Under the pieces are notes generated by a model. The model searched no databases. It was not told the origin of the DNA and saw nothing but the letters and a program-made list of their open reading frames with translations. Positions 30,597 through 37,549 of a stretch of DNA of 64,000 bases are shown here, one piece after another. Position 1 is the stretch's first letter. Each line of letters opens with the position of its first letter. The stretch is taken from the NCBI RefSeq assembly GCF_002982315.1, contig NZ_MWZD01000018.1, forward strand, positions 1-64,000, in the 5' to 3' direction. Both the position numbers and the translations under genes were made by a program. The DNA is from Leucobacter massiliensis. Lineage in GTDB: Bacteria > Actinomycetota > Actinomycetes > Actinomycetales > Microbacteriaceae.

Positions 30597-31163
30597 TCAG
30601 CCGCCGGTGCTCTCCTCGGAGAGCACTCGGTGAACGGTGCCCATCGAGACACCGATACCGCTCGCGATGACCCGAATCGACTCCCCGCGGTCGCGTCGAG
30701 CCACGATCGCGGCGCGCTTGTCTTCGTCGACGACGGTGGGGCGTCCGCCAACTCTGCCGCGTGCCCTCGCAGCCTCGAGTCCATTCTTCGTCTTGCGCAC
30801 GATGTCCCGGCGACGGTCTTCTGCCAGCGCGAGCGCGAGATCCAGGATGAGGCTGCGCTCCGTATGTTCTCCTGCTGCGATGCCTTCGAGCACCTTTACC
30901 GAGATGCCTCGCTCGAAGAGGTCCGTCAGGACGATCAATCCCTCGAGGAGATTCCTGCCGAGTCGGTCCACCTCCTGAACCGTCAGCATGTCCCCGTCGC
31001 GGAGATGCTCGATCGCCTTCTGCAAGCCCGGGCGCTGGTCTACGGCGAGCTTGCCACTGACCTTCTCCTCGAACACCTTCACGCAGATGGGGTCGAGGGC
31101 GTCGTGCTGCCGCGCGGTGTCCTGCCCTCGCGTGCTCACCCGAACCAGGCCGATCAATGCCAT
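30597..31163 (-). CDS. Serine resolvase/invertase
   Basis: Small serine recombinase of the Tn3 resolvase/Hin family, 188 residues. The catalytic domain has LVRVSTRGQDTARQ (catalytic serine at about residue 10), VQEVDRLGRNL and the long E helix (LILDLALALAEDRRRDIVRK), followed by a helix-turn-helix (SIRVIASGIGVSMGTVHRVL). The 155 bases upstream contain repeated GTTCA-type words that may be its recombination site. In an element it could resolve multimers or invert a segment. Its stop lies 16 bases from the convergent nuclease gene's stop. Confidence 0.93.
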   Translation of the reverse strand: MALIGLVRVSTRGQDTARQHDALDPICVKVFEEKVSGKLAVDQRPGLQKAIEHLRDGDMLTVQEVDRLGRNLLEGLIVLTDLFERGISVKVLEGIAAGEHTERSLILDLALALAEDRRRDIVRKTKNGLEAARARGRVGGRPTVVDEDKRAAIVARRDRGESIRVIASGIGVSMGTVHRVLSEESTGG

Positions 31164-31176
31164 CAGCGCACCCTTC

Positions 31177-31310
31177 GTTCAATAAACGTGTTCATCATCT
31201 TGAATCGAGACTAGCTGTTTATGAACGAGTTGTTGAACGAGTTGGCCGTGAATTTCCTATCCGTGCGGGCGGACTGTTCAGCGTTCGACAACCGGTCGTT
31301 TTCTGAACGT
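31177..31310. promoter_or_regulatory. Possible resolvase recombination site
   Basis: GTTCAATAAACGTGTTCAT (31177-31195) is an imperfect inverted repeat of ATGAACGAGTTGTTGAAC (31221-31238). Further GTTCA or TGAACG words occur at about 31280-31308. The region is non-coding and lies directly upstream of the resolvase, the typical position of a res site and autoregulatory operator. The assignment is by position and repeat pattern only. Confidence 0.5.
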
Positions 31311-31318
31311 CGTCTCAC

Positions 31319-31996
31319 CTAGAGGCCCAGCTGAGCCCGATAGCGGTCGGTCGTCCAATGGTTCTCGAAGAAGCCGTGCTCATTGCGGAGGTGCATGCGC
31401 GTATCGCGCATCGGCGACGACAGCACCGACTCGTACAGCGCGCTCAAGCCGTCCGTCGCAACCCGCCCGATATGGGCGAGGATCTCGATCTGGCCGTTGC
31501 TGTGCCCGAGCAGCAGAGGTGCCATGCTGCTCAGCACTTCTTGGGTGTCGTTCTTCGCAGGGCCGAGGTGCACGCCTCCCTCGGCATTTGCGTAATACAG
31601 GACGACGTCACGGAGCGCCAAAGGACGGTCGCGGACCATTCCCACCTGCGCCTTCAGGAGGTGCTGGATCGTCGTGATGCTCGGCGTGCTCTGGTCGCCC
31701 ACGAGCTCCTCGCCGCCGAGCCTGATCAGGTACGGCAGATCGTCGTCGCCCACACTCTCGGGCTTGGTCCACGGGCGGAGGCGGAAATCCATCTGAATCT
31801 CCGGCCGGCCCGCACGCACGCGGTCCACGAGCGTATGCCCGTCGACGAAGAGTTTCCGAAGCAGGGGCGCGATTCCGAGCAACTCGTACCGACTGCGCTC
31901 CCGCGGCTTCTCGCATCGCCGACGAAGATCCTCGAGCGTCTCCACGAAGAGCCACTCCGCGATCATGATCTCCGGCCCGATCGGCGGCCGGGTCAT
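31319..31996 (-). CDS. Hypothetical protein coupled to an XRE regulator
   Basis: A 225-residue soluble protein (starts MTRPPIGPEIMIAEWL) of unrecognised family, with MVRDRPLALRDVVLYYANAEGG and GHSNGQIEILAHIGRVATDG. Its ATG overlaps the stop of the upstream XRE gene by 4 bases (ATGA), so the two are translated together. Genes of this arrangement on mobile elements may be regulator-effector or toxin-antitoxin-like pairs, but no catalytic motif is visible here. Confidence 0.65.
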   Translation of the reverse strand: MTRPPIGPEIMIAEWLFVETLEDLRRRCEKPRERSRYELLGIAPLLRKLFVDGHTLVDRVRAGRPEIQMDFRLRPWTKPESVGDDDLPYLIRLGGEELVGDQSTPSITTIQHLLKAQVGMVRDRPLALRDVVLYYANAEGGVHLGPAKNDTQEVLSSMAPLLLGHSNGQIEILAHIGRVATDGLSALYESVLSSPMRDTRMHLRNEHGFFENHWTTDRYRAQLGL

Positions 31997-32226
31997 GACG
32001 TCGACGTGATCGGTGCGAGCAGATCGGCCGGCGTCACCTCGAGGCCACGTGCGAGCTTGACGATGACGTCGAGCGTCGGATTGCGTCGCCCTCGCTCCAG
32101 ACCGCTGACGTAGGTGCGATCCATGCCGACGTGGTGGGCGAAGGACTCCTGAGATCCCCAGCCGCGATCCCGGCGCAATTCCCGAAGATGCTCGCCGAAT
32201 ATTCGACGGTGCTCGGGAACGCTCAT
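31993..32226 (-). CDS. XRE-family transcriptional regulator
   Basis: A 77-residue single-domain helix-turn-helix protein: LRELRRDRGWGSQESFAHHV, DRTYVSGLERGRRNPTLDVI and a short end. It is coupled to the 225-residue hypothetical gene. A 14-base palindrome (32256-32269) lies 30 bases upstream, between it and a divergent lipoprotein gene, and is its likely operator. Confidence 0.88.
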   Translation of the reverse strand: MSVPEHRRIFGEHLRELRRDRGWGSQESFAHHVGMDRTYVSGLERGRRNPTLDVIVKLARGLEVTPADLLAPITSTS

Positions 32227-32255
32227 AGATCAATGCCAACGGATATGCTGTCTAT

Positions 32256-32269
32256 TAGTCCACGGACTA
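32256..32269. promoter_or_regulatory. Palindromic operator candidate
   Basis: TAGTCCACGGACTA: six-base arms TAGTCC/GGACTA around AC. It lies between the divergent XRE and lipoprotein genes, where a repressor could control both. Confidence 0.5.
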
Positions 32270-32309
32270 TGAGTCACACTGTTCAGGTGCTACTGGGGAG
32301 ATGCCCGCC

Positions 32310-32837
32310 ATGACCATCACATCCACGACGCGGATCCGATCCGCTGCCGCCGCGGCGGCCCTTGTCGTTCTCACCGCAGGGCTCGCTGGCTGCGCCGGCG
32401 AGGAGGAGCCCGCCGCAGAACCGGTGGCGTCGACCGTCGAGACGCCCGTCGCGACAGAAGAGCCTGCCGAGGCGGTCGAGCTCGCCGCAGACGGCTCGTA
32501 CGTGTCGTTCAACGACATCGACGTCGTGCTCACCACCATGACGCTCCAGGGCGTCGAGCTCCGAGAGCTGAGCACCGCGTGCATGCCGCAGTTCGTCCAG
32601 GAGTACACGCACGACTACGACCCGTCCACGGGTGCCGTGACGCTGAACTATGCCGACACCAGCGAGAAGCAGCTCGCGGCGTCCGACGACGGAGGGATCA
32701 GCCTGTACGGCGATGGTGCCGACGACCGCCGAGGCTTTGCGGCTGCGGACTCGGCCGAGGGTGAAGAGCTGGTCGCGGCCTACGAGCAGATGTGCCTGGA
32801 CAGCTATGGAGAGTTCGAGAACGACGGCCGCTCGTAG
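32310..32837 (+). CDS. Putative lipoprotein
   Basis: A 175-residue lipoprotein: basic start, hydrophobic segment AAAAAALVVLTAGLAGC ending in a lipobox (LAGC), a Glu/Pro/Ala-rich linker and a small domain with two cysteines (STACMPQF and YEQMCLDSYG). The ATG at 32310 is preferred over 32301 because GGGGAG is 12 bases upstream of the former. Family unknown. It converges on a second lipoprotein gene, and both could be surface-exposed exclusion or accessory factors of the element (speculative). Confidence 0.7.
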   Translation: MTITSTTRIRSAAAAAALVVLTAGLAGCAGEEEPAAEPVASTVETPVATEEPAEAVELAADGSYVSFNDIDVVLTTMTLQGVELRELSTACMPQFVQEYTHDYDPSTGAVTLNYADTSEKQLAASDDGGISLYGDGADDRRGFAAADSAEGEELVAAYEQMCLDSYGEFENDGRS

Positions 32838-32852
32838 CCTCATCACCTACAC

Positions 32853-32893
32853 AGCAAGAACCCCGTGGACGATAGATCCGCGGGGTTCTTGCT
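32853..32893. terminator. Bidirectional terminator between two lipoprotein genes
   Basis: AGCAAGAACCCCG (32853-32865) is the exact reverse complement of 32881-32893. It lies between convergent genes. The stem is 13 bp with a 15-base loop. Confidence 0.85.
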
Positions 32894-32906
32894 GTGCCGT
32901 TGGGAG

Positions 32907-33542
32907 TCAGAGGATGAAATCGATGAGCATCTCACCCGCCCCCAGGCACATCTCGCGATACTCGCGCATCTCGATGTCGGTGTGCACGGAGGAGACATCC
33001 ACGTCTGCTGTGAGAGCTGCATCCGTGATCGTGGCCCACGTGGTGAGGCTGTCACTATGCTCCGTAGGATTCTCGCCTTCCCACGTCACGATCCAGCTGT
33101 CCGCGTACACCGAGTCCTCGTTCGGTGCCACCGAGCCATACCCCTCACCCTCGATGGATCCGATGCACGTGTGCCGCAGGTAGTGCACCCGCCCCCTCTC
33201 CAGGTCGACCGACCACGACTCGAGCTCCGGGCTGAACGCCTGGATCGCGCGCAGGTAGAGCGTCGACCCCTCCTCTCCCAATACGATCGGATCGGCGTCG
33301 CTGTCGAGCTCGCCCTCGGGTTTCTCGCTCGGTGCGGGCGTCACCGTTGCCGAGAGGTCGTCCAGCTCCTCCGTCCCCTCGGGCGTGGGCTCTTCCGTCG
33401 GTTCGGCATCCGACGGGGAGGTCGGCTCCGGGGTCGCGGTCTTCGCAGCAATCGGTTCGACCCCCTCGTTTCCCGGGTAGCTGCAGCCCGCGACGGTGAG
33501 CGTCAGGAGCGCCGTAGCCAGACCTGCTGTAATCCTCTTCAC
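32907..33542 (-). CDS. Putative lipoprotein
   Basis: A 211-residue lipoprotein with a hydrophobic signal (ITAGLATALLTLTVAGC) ending in a VAGC lipobox, a long Thr/Pro/Glu-rich linker and a domain with HTCIGSIEG and REYREMCLGAGEML. The start is GTG 33542, two bases after the stop of the upstream membrane protein, so it is part of the 35074-32907 operon. Its two-cysteine C-terminal domain is reminiscent of the convergent lipoprotein, though identity is low. Function unknown. Confidence 0.7.
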   Translation of the reverse strand: MKRITAGLATALLTLTVAGCSYPGNEGVEPIAAKTATPEPTSPSDAEPTEEPTPEGTEELDDLSATVTPAPSEKPEGELDSDADPIVLGEEGSTLYLRAIQAFSPELESWSVDLERGRVHYLRHTCIGSIEGEGYGSVAPNEDSVYADSWIVTWEGENPTEHSDSLTTWATITDAALTADVDVSSVHTDIEMREYREMCLGAGEMLIDFIL

Positions 33543-33544
33543 GT

Positions 33545-34105
33545 TTATGCGCCTGCTCCCTTCGTGTCGTTCTCCAGAGCGGCCTTGGTGTTCACGCGCA
33601 CTCCGGTCTTGCTCTTGAGATTCCGAAGCCCATCCCCGATGAGCTTCGGCGCAATGATGAACATTCCCAGGGCGAGGCCCGCGGCGACTGCGACCCAGAT
33701 GTTCGTGAAGATGAGCAACGCGAGACCGATGAGCCATCGGACGATCAGGAAGACGGCCGTGTAACCGACGGCGAGCAGAACGAGACGCCAGACCGGCGAA
33801 TTGGCCTGGAAGCGCTGGTAGTCTGCCCAGGCCGTCCGCAGCAGACCGGAGGTGGCCTCGAAGTCGCCCTTTCGATCCTTCTCCGGCAAGACGATGAGGC
33901 CCGCCGTCACCATCGTCGAAACGAGGCGAAAGAGGATCATCGTGGCACCAGTGGACGCGAGTTCCACCCATCCCTGCGTCGAGATCGCCCAGGCCAGAGC
34001 CGCGAGCGACCCCATCCCCAGCAGAGTGCCGACGATGTCGTAGGCGCGACTATTCGGCGTGATGTTGACGGTCACGTGCGGCTGGTTGTTGTTGTTCTCG
34101 GTCAT
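33545..34105 (-). CDS. Membrane protein of the mobilization operon
   Basis: A 186-residue protein with four hydrophobic segments (VGTLLGMGSLAALAWAI, STGATMILFRLVSTMVTAGL, LVLLAVGYTAVFLIVRWLIG, LLIFTNIWVAVAAGLALGMF) and a polar N-terminus starting MTENNNNQPHV. The ATG at 34105 overlaps the end of the upstream gene by 4 bases. It belongs to the small operon of element-encoded membrane proteins and may assist transfer, but no family is recognised. Confidence 0.65.
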   Translation of the reverse strand: MTENNNNQPHVTVNITPNSRAYDIVGTLLGMGSLAALAWAISTQGWVELASTGATMILFRLVSTMVTAGLIVLPEKDRKGDFEATSGLLRTAWADYQRFQANSPVWRLVLLAVGYTAVFLIVRWLIGLALLIFTNIWVAVAAGLALGMFIIAPKLIGDGLRNLKSKTGVRVNTKAALENDTKGAGA

Positions 34106-34932
34106 GCTGTTTTCCTCTCGTGGGAGTCGTCGATGTCGATGTCGTCGGGGATGGCCATCAGCTCGGCCATGGCGAGGATCTCCTCGTCGTCCTCGATGTC
34201 GTGCGGGTGAGTCGGTACGGACTCGGGGGTCTGCGCCGGAGCCGGCCCAGAGCTCGTCGCGGTCGCGTGAAGGCCGTCGATGATTCGCATCCCGTCGTCG
34301 CGCGCATCGTTCTGCGCCGAGGCGCTCTTCCGGACGGCGGGGGCCTCCCAACCCCAGGCGTAGACCAGCCACGCCGCACGCAGGAGCCCGAGGGCGACCT
34401 GGACGTAGATCCAGCTGATCCACCCCGCGGCGTACCAGCCGGACAGGGTCCGCGAACCGATCAGTCCGCCGCTCACCGTCTCGATGACCGAGGCCAGACC
34501 GTGGATCGCCCAGAGGTCCCAGCCGAGCGGCCGCCCGATCAGGACACCCAGCGACAGGACTCCGGCGACGAGGAAGTGCCAGACGCGAGGCCGGTGCTTC
34601 TCCGCCGCCATCTCGGCTGCCCGGAAGGCAACGAGCGAGACGAGCCATGTGACGCCAAAGCCGACCGGTGTCACGATGCCGTAGACGATCACGTAGGAGA
34701 CCAGCCCCAGCGCCGACGTCTTCGTGTCGTCGTGGTGCGTCCAGAGGTGGAAGACACCCTTGATCTCGGCCTCGCGGGCGGGTGTGCCGTCGAGTCCCGC
34801 CTTGCTGCGCTCGATCTCGCGTGCGCGACGCGTCAGCTGCGCGACGCGTCGAAATGCCGCCGGCTTGTCCAGCCACGTCTTGGAGTTGATCCACGCCGCG
34901 CGCTCGGCCTCGTATCGGGTCGGCTCAGGCAT
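34102..34932 (-). CDS. Multi-helix membrane protein of the mobilization operon
   Basis: A 276-residue protein with a charged cytoplasmic N-terminus (ERAAWINSKTWLDKPAAFRR, REIERSKAGLDG), about five hydrophobic segments between residues 75 and 205, and an acidic C-terminal tail (DIEDDEEILAMAELM, DDIDIDD). It overlaps genes on both sides by a few bases, indicating one operon. Similar proteins occur next to relaxase genes on actinobacterial plasmids, which suggests a transfer role, but this is inference. Confidence 0.65.
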   Translation of the reverse strand: MPEPTRYEAERAAWINSKTWLDKPAAFRRVAQLTRRAREIERSKAGLDGTPAREAEIKGVFHLWTHHDDTKTSALGLVSYVIVYGIVTPVGFGVTWLVSLVAFRAAEMAAEKHRPRVWHFLVAGVLSLGVLIGRPLGWDLWAIHGLASVIETVSGGLIGSRTLSGWYAAGWISWIYVQVALGLLRAAWLVYAWGWEAPAVRKSASAQNDARDDGMRIIDGLHATATSSGPAPAQTPESVPTHPHDIEDDEEILAMAELMAIPDDIDIDDSHERKTA

Positions 34933-35074
34933 GCGGCGTCACCACCCCGAAGGTGGCCGAAGCGCTTGCCGACGGGGCCAGCGGCGTCACGGTCGAGCCC
35001 AGGACGAAGCCGACGAGGAAGACGGCTCCGAGGACGAACAGGAGGATGATCCCTCCGAAAATGAGTCGCCACAT
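34925..35074 (-). CDS. Small single-helix membrane protein
   Basis: A 49-residue protein that starts MWRLIFGGIILLFVLGAVFL and continues with a Ser/Ala/Pro tail. Its 3' end overlaps the next gene by 8 bases. It opens the minus-strand operon of membrane proteins and lipoprotein. Function unknown. Confidence 0.55.
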   Translation of the reverse strand: MWRLIFGGIILLFVLGAVFLVGFVLGSTVTPLAPSASASATFGVVTPHA

Positions 35075-35199
35075 CGTGGCTCCCTCCGGGTCGCAGATGC
35101 CCGGACAGGAAGAAACCCGGGCGGAATGGGGGTGCCAGACCGATGTCGGCACAGGCTCCGCATTCGGGCCTCGGGTTACTGTCCATCCTAGGGTAGTAT

Positions 35200-35215
35200 T
35201 GTTGTAAGTGCAACA
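35200..35215. promoter_or_regulatory. Inverted repeat in divergent promoter region
   Basis: TGTTG (35200-35204) and CAACA (35211-35215) flank TAAGTG. The site lies 22 bases before the RHH gene, between it and the divergent membrane-protein operon, and may be the RHH protein's operator. Confidence 0.4.
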
Positions 35216-35236
35216 CCATTACATGAGGAGAAGCGC

Positions 35237-35497
35237 ATGAGTCGCATGTCGATCTCGCTGGACGCGGAGTCCCGTCGACGCCTGCAGCATCACGCCGCCG
35301 ACCGGGGGATCAGTCAGCCCGGCATCCTCGCTCGCGTCCTGGTGGAGCATGGACTCGACGTGCTGGATGCCGCGGACCCCGCGCTCATCGAGCTCGTGGA
35401 CGAAGCCATGAAGAAAGAACGCGCCCGGCGTCAAGCCGTCGGGCGTGCGGCCATGGAGTCGCGTTACTCGCAGAAAGACGATGATGACGCCGACTGA
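35237..35497 (+). CDS. Ribbon-helix-helix-like DNA-binding protein
   Basis: An 86-residue protein beginning SRMSISLDAESRRRLQHHAA, a CopG/RHH-type pattern (beta strand then basic helix), followed by an acidic end. The ATG at 35237 has GAGGAGAAG upstream. The coupling-protein gene starts 11 bases after it, so it may autoregulate that operon or act in the relaxosome. Confidence 0.7.
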   Translation: MSRMSISLDAESRRRLQHHAADRGISQPGILARVLVEHGLDVLDAADPALIELVDEAMKKERARRQAVGRAAMESRYSQKDDDDAD

Positions 35498-35508
35498 AAG
35501 GCCCCACG

Positions 35509-36924
35509 ATGGCTCTCTTCGACAAGGCTCCGAGGGAGCCTGACTTCACCCCGCCCGTAGAGCGACAGCCCTACGGCGGCTTCTTGATTGACTCGGCGGG
35601 CAAGGCCTCCGGCCTCGCCCCGACCGGCCCGCACCTGCTCGTCCTGGCGGGGACCGGTGCAGGCAAATCGCGGCGCGTGCTCGCACCGCAGATCATGATG
35701 TGGGACGGCCCCGTCTGCGCTGTCTCCGCCAAGAGCGACCTCGCCGAGATGACTGCCCGCACGCGGGCGCAGCGCGGCGGTCCCATCTACGTGATGGATC
35801 TCACCGGTCAAGCCGACTGGACGCAGCTCCCCGACGGAGTGACCCCCGTCGCCAACGACCCGTGCGCGCTCCTGACGCCGGATGCCGACGGCTCGACGGA
35901 CGACTCGGCTCTCGATCTCGCGACGCTGCTTACGCAGGTCGGCAGCCTCGGCATGGGTGGCGGCCAGACTGGCGGCGACTCAGCGTTCTGGATGACGCTG
36001 GCCCTCGGCACGCTCGCCTGCCTGATCCAGGCGGGCGGCTGGTACCCCGACTACTCACAGGATCCGGACAACCCGCCGATGGTCTGGGGCGGCGGCATCG
36101 ACTGGGTACTGAAGGCGGCGCTGGTCCCGGACGCCGCGGACGACGGTGACGACGAGACCGTCGATCTCACGACCCCCAGCTGGACTGTCGCCGCGACTCG
36201 AGCGAGCCTCCTCGGCTCCAGCCATGCAGCAGACGTCGCGTCGGTCCAGAGCCTCGACCCGAAGCAGCGCGACTCGGTGGGCATCAACCTGCGCGTCGCG
36301 CTCTCGAGCTGGAAGAAGCGCGCCGTGCGCGGGCGGCCTGGACAAGTCGCATTCACCCCGCAGCTGTTGGAAGACCCGCGCGCGACGTTCTACCTCGTCT
36401 CCCCGTCATCGGGCAGCGCCGCGGGAGCCGCGACGTCGGTGATCGAGAGCCTCGTCGAGCACTGGAAGATCCACGCGATTCCGCGGGGCCTGCCTAAGAT
36501 CGCGATGGTGATCGACGAGTGCCCGCAGATCTGCCCGATCCCGCGGCTCTCCGAGCACATCGGCCTGATGCGCTCGTACGGCATGCACTTCACGGTCGCA
36601 GCTCAGCACACCTCGCAGTTCGAGAAGCGTTTCGGCAAGGTGGAGGTGGACGTCCTGCGCAACGTCTTCCCGGCGATCCTCATCGGCATCGGTGCGATCG
36701 AGCGGGACATCGTGGAGACGGCCGCCTGGACGCAGCCACCGAGCGAGCGCCCAGCGGGATCCACGGACGCGAGTGGTCGTCAGCAGAGCCTCTCCACGGA
36801 GCGGGGCGAGGTGCTCCACGCCGCCGAGCTCCTGCCGCGTCACCAGGGCGAGGGACGGCTCCTGATTCGTGGTCTCGCGGGCATGAAGGTCAAGCTCGGC
36901 GACTTCACCAAGATGGTCCGCTGA
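35509..36924 (+). CDS. VirD4/TraG-like type IV coupling protein
   Basis: ATPase that links the relaxosome to a mating channel. The 471-residue protein has Walker A AGTGAGKS near residues 46-54, Walker B IAMVIDECPQI near 330 and the family's C-terminal AAQHTSQFEKRFG segment. It lacks the N-terminal membrane helices of VirD4, so the neighbouring membrane proteins may anchor it. The start ATG 35509 has GAAAGG upstream. It is followed by a 19-bp perfect hairpin. No VirB4-like gene is present nearby. Confidence 0.85.
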   Translation: MALFDKAPREPDFTPPVERQPYGGFLIDSAGKASGLAPTGPHLLVLAGTGAGKSRRVLAPQIMMWDGPVCAVSAKSDLAEMTARTRAQRGGPIYVMDLTGQADWTQLPDGVTPVANDPCALLTPDADGSTDDSALDLATLLTQVGSLGMGGGQTGGDSAFWMTLALGTLACLIQAGGWYPDYSQDPDNPPMVWGGGIDWVLKAALVPDAADDGDDETVDLTTPSWTVAATRASLLGSSHAADVASVQSLDPKQRDSVGINLRVALSSWKKRAVRGRPGQVAFTPQLLEDPRATFYLVSPSSGSAAGAATSVIESLVEHWKIHAIPRGLPKIAMVIDECPQICPIPRLSEHIGLMRSYGMHFTVAAQHTSQFEKRFGKVEVDVLRNVFPAILIGIGAIERDIVETAAWTQPPSERPAGSTDASGRQQSLSTERGEVLHAAELLPRHQGEGRLLIRGLAGMKVKLGDFTKMVR

Positions 36925-36943
36925 CGGCCTCGTAGGCAATCGG

Positions 36944-36986
36944 CGCTCGAAGACCCCAGCAGCCTGGCTGCTGGGGTCTTCGAGCG
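36944..36986. terminator. Perfect 19-bp hairpin after the coupling protein gene
   Basis: 36944-36962 (CGCTCGAAGACCCCAGCAG) is the exact reverse complement of 36968-36986, with a five-base loop. It lies between convergent genes. Confidence 0.88.
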
Positions 36987-37000
36987 TCTCGGGGCGGTGC

Positions 37001-37144
37001 CTACTCCTCTGGCAACAGCTTCGAGCAGCCGTCGTAGTGGAGTCGTGTGCTGTCGCCCGTAGGCGTCTCTCCGCCGCACTCCAGGCAGATGTCGTAGCCA
37101 CCCACCCCGTAGAGCGTGTCGCGGCTCGTACTGAGGATGCTCAC
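37001..37144 (-). CDS. Very small zinc-ribbon-like protein
   Basis: A 47-residue product read on the minus strand from GTG 37144: SILSTSRDTLYGVGGYD, then ICLECGGETPTG and YDGCSKLLPEE. The CxxC and later cysteine suggest a metal site. It lies 2 bases after the stop of the Gln-rich gene, the last in the relaxase operon. Compare the 67-residue CSECGGD protein at 28615-28818. Coding status is supported by operon position and the clean end, not by known homology. Confidence 0.5.
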   Translation of the reverse strand: MSILSTSRDTLYGVGGYDICLECGGETPTGDSTRLHYDGCSKLLPEE

Positions 37145-37146
37145 GG

Positions 37147-37527
37147 CTACATCCCCATGCCGCGGGACTGCTGCTGTCCCTTGGACTGCTGCGCGGCAGC
37201 GCGCTGACGCGCCTGCTGTTGAACCCTCCGCGCCTCGGCGAGGCGCTGCTGGCCGGCCGAGCGCTGCGCCTGAGCAGAGCGCTGCGCGGCCGTAGCCTGC
37301 TTCTTCTGGTTGCCCTGCTGCTGAATCGACATCGTCGTGCCTCCCTGTTCTGCGAGCGCTGCCCGCTGCTTCTGTCCTGCTGCCTTCAGGCGCTGGCGCT
37401 GGGCCATCGCCTCTCGGTACTCGGGCGAGGTCTCTCCGAACCTCGCCGCCGCCTTCTTCTGACCGTCGCGCTCGACGGCCGCGCGGACCTTCTTCACCTC
37501 ACGGTCGTCGACCTTCGGCTGAGCCAT
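37147..37527 (-). CDS. Gln/Ala/Arg-rich coiled-coil protein
   Basis: A 126-residue basic protein with a helical N-terminal part (VDDREVKKVRAAVERDGQ) and a C-terminal half dominated by Gln, Ala and Arg (QQARQRAAAQQSKGQQQ). It lies 22 bases downstream of the relaxase gene in the same operon. It may bind DNA or the relaxosome; no family is recognised. Confidence 0.6.
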   Translation of the reverse strand: MAQPKVDDREVKKVRAAVERDGQKKAAARFGETSPEYREAMAQRQRLKAAGQKQRAALAEQGGTTMSIQQQGNQKKQATAAQRSAQAQRSAGQQRLAEARRVQQQARQRAAAQQSKGQQQSRGMGM

Positions 37528-37549
37528 GTCCTTCCTCCCTGCTGTCCTG

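Noticed and set aside
35509-36924. FtsK-like translocase of an actinomycete integrative element (AICE)
   Set aside because: AICEs transfer double-stranded DNA with an FtsK/TraB-type protein and lack a relaxase. Here the ATPase resembles VirD4/TraG and lies next to a relaxase with a histidine triad.
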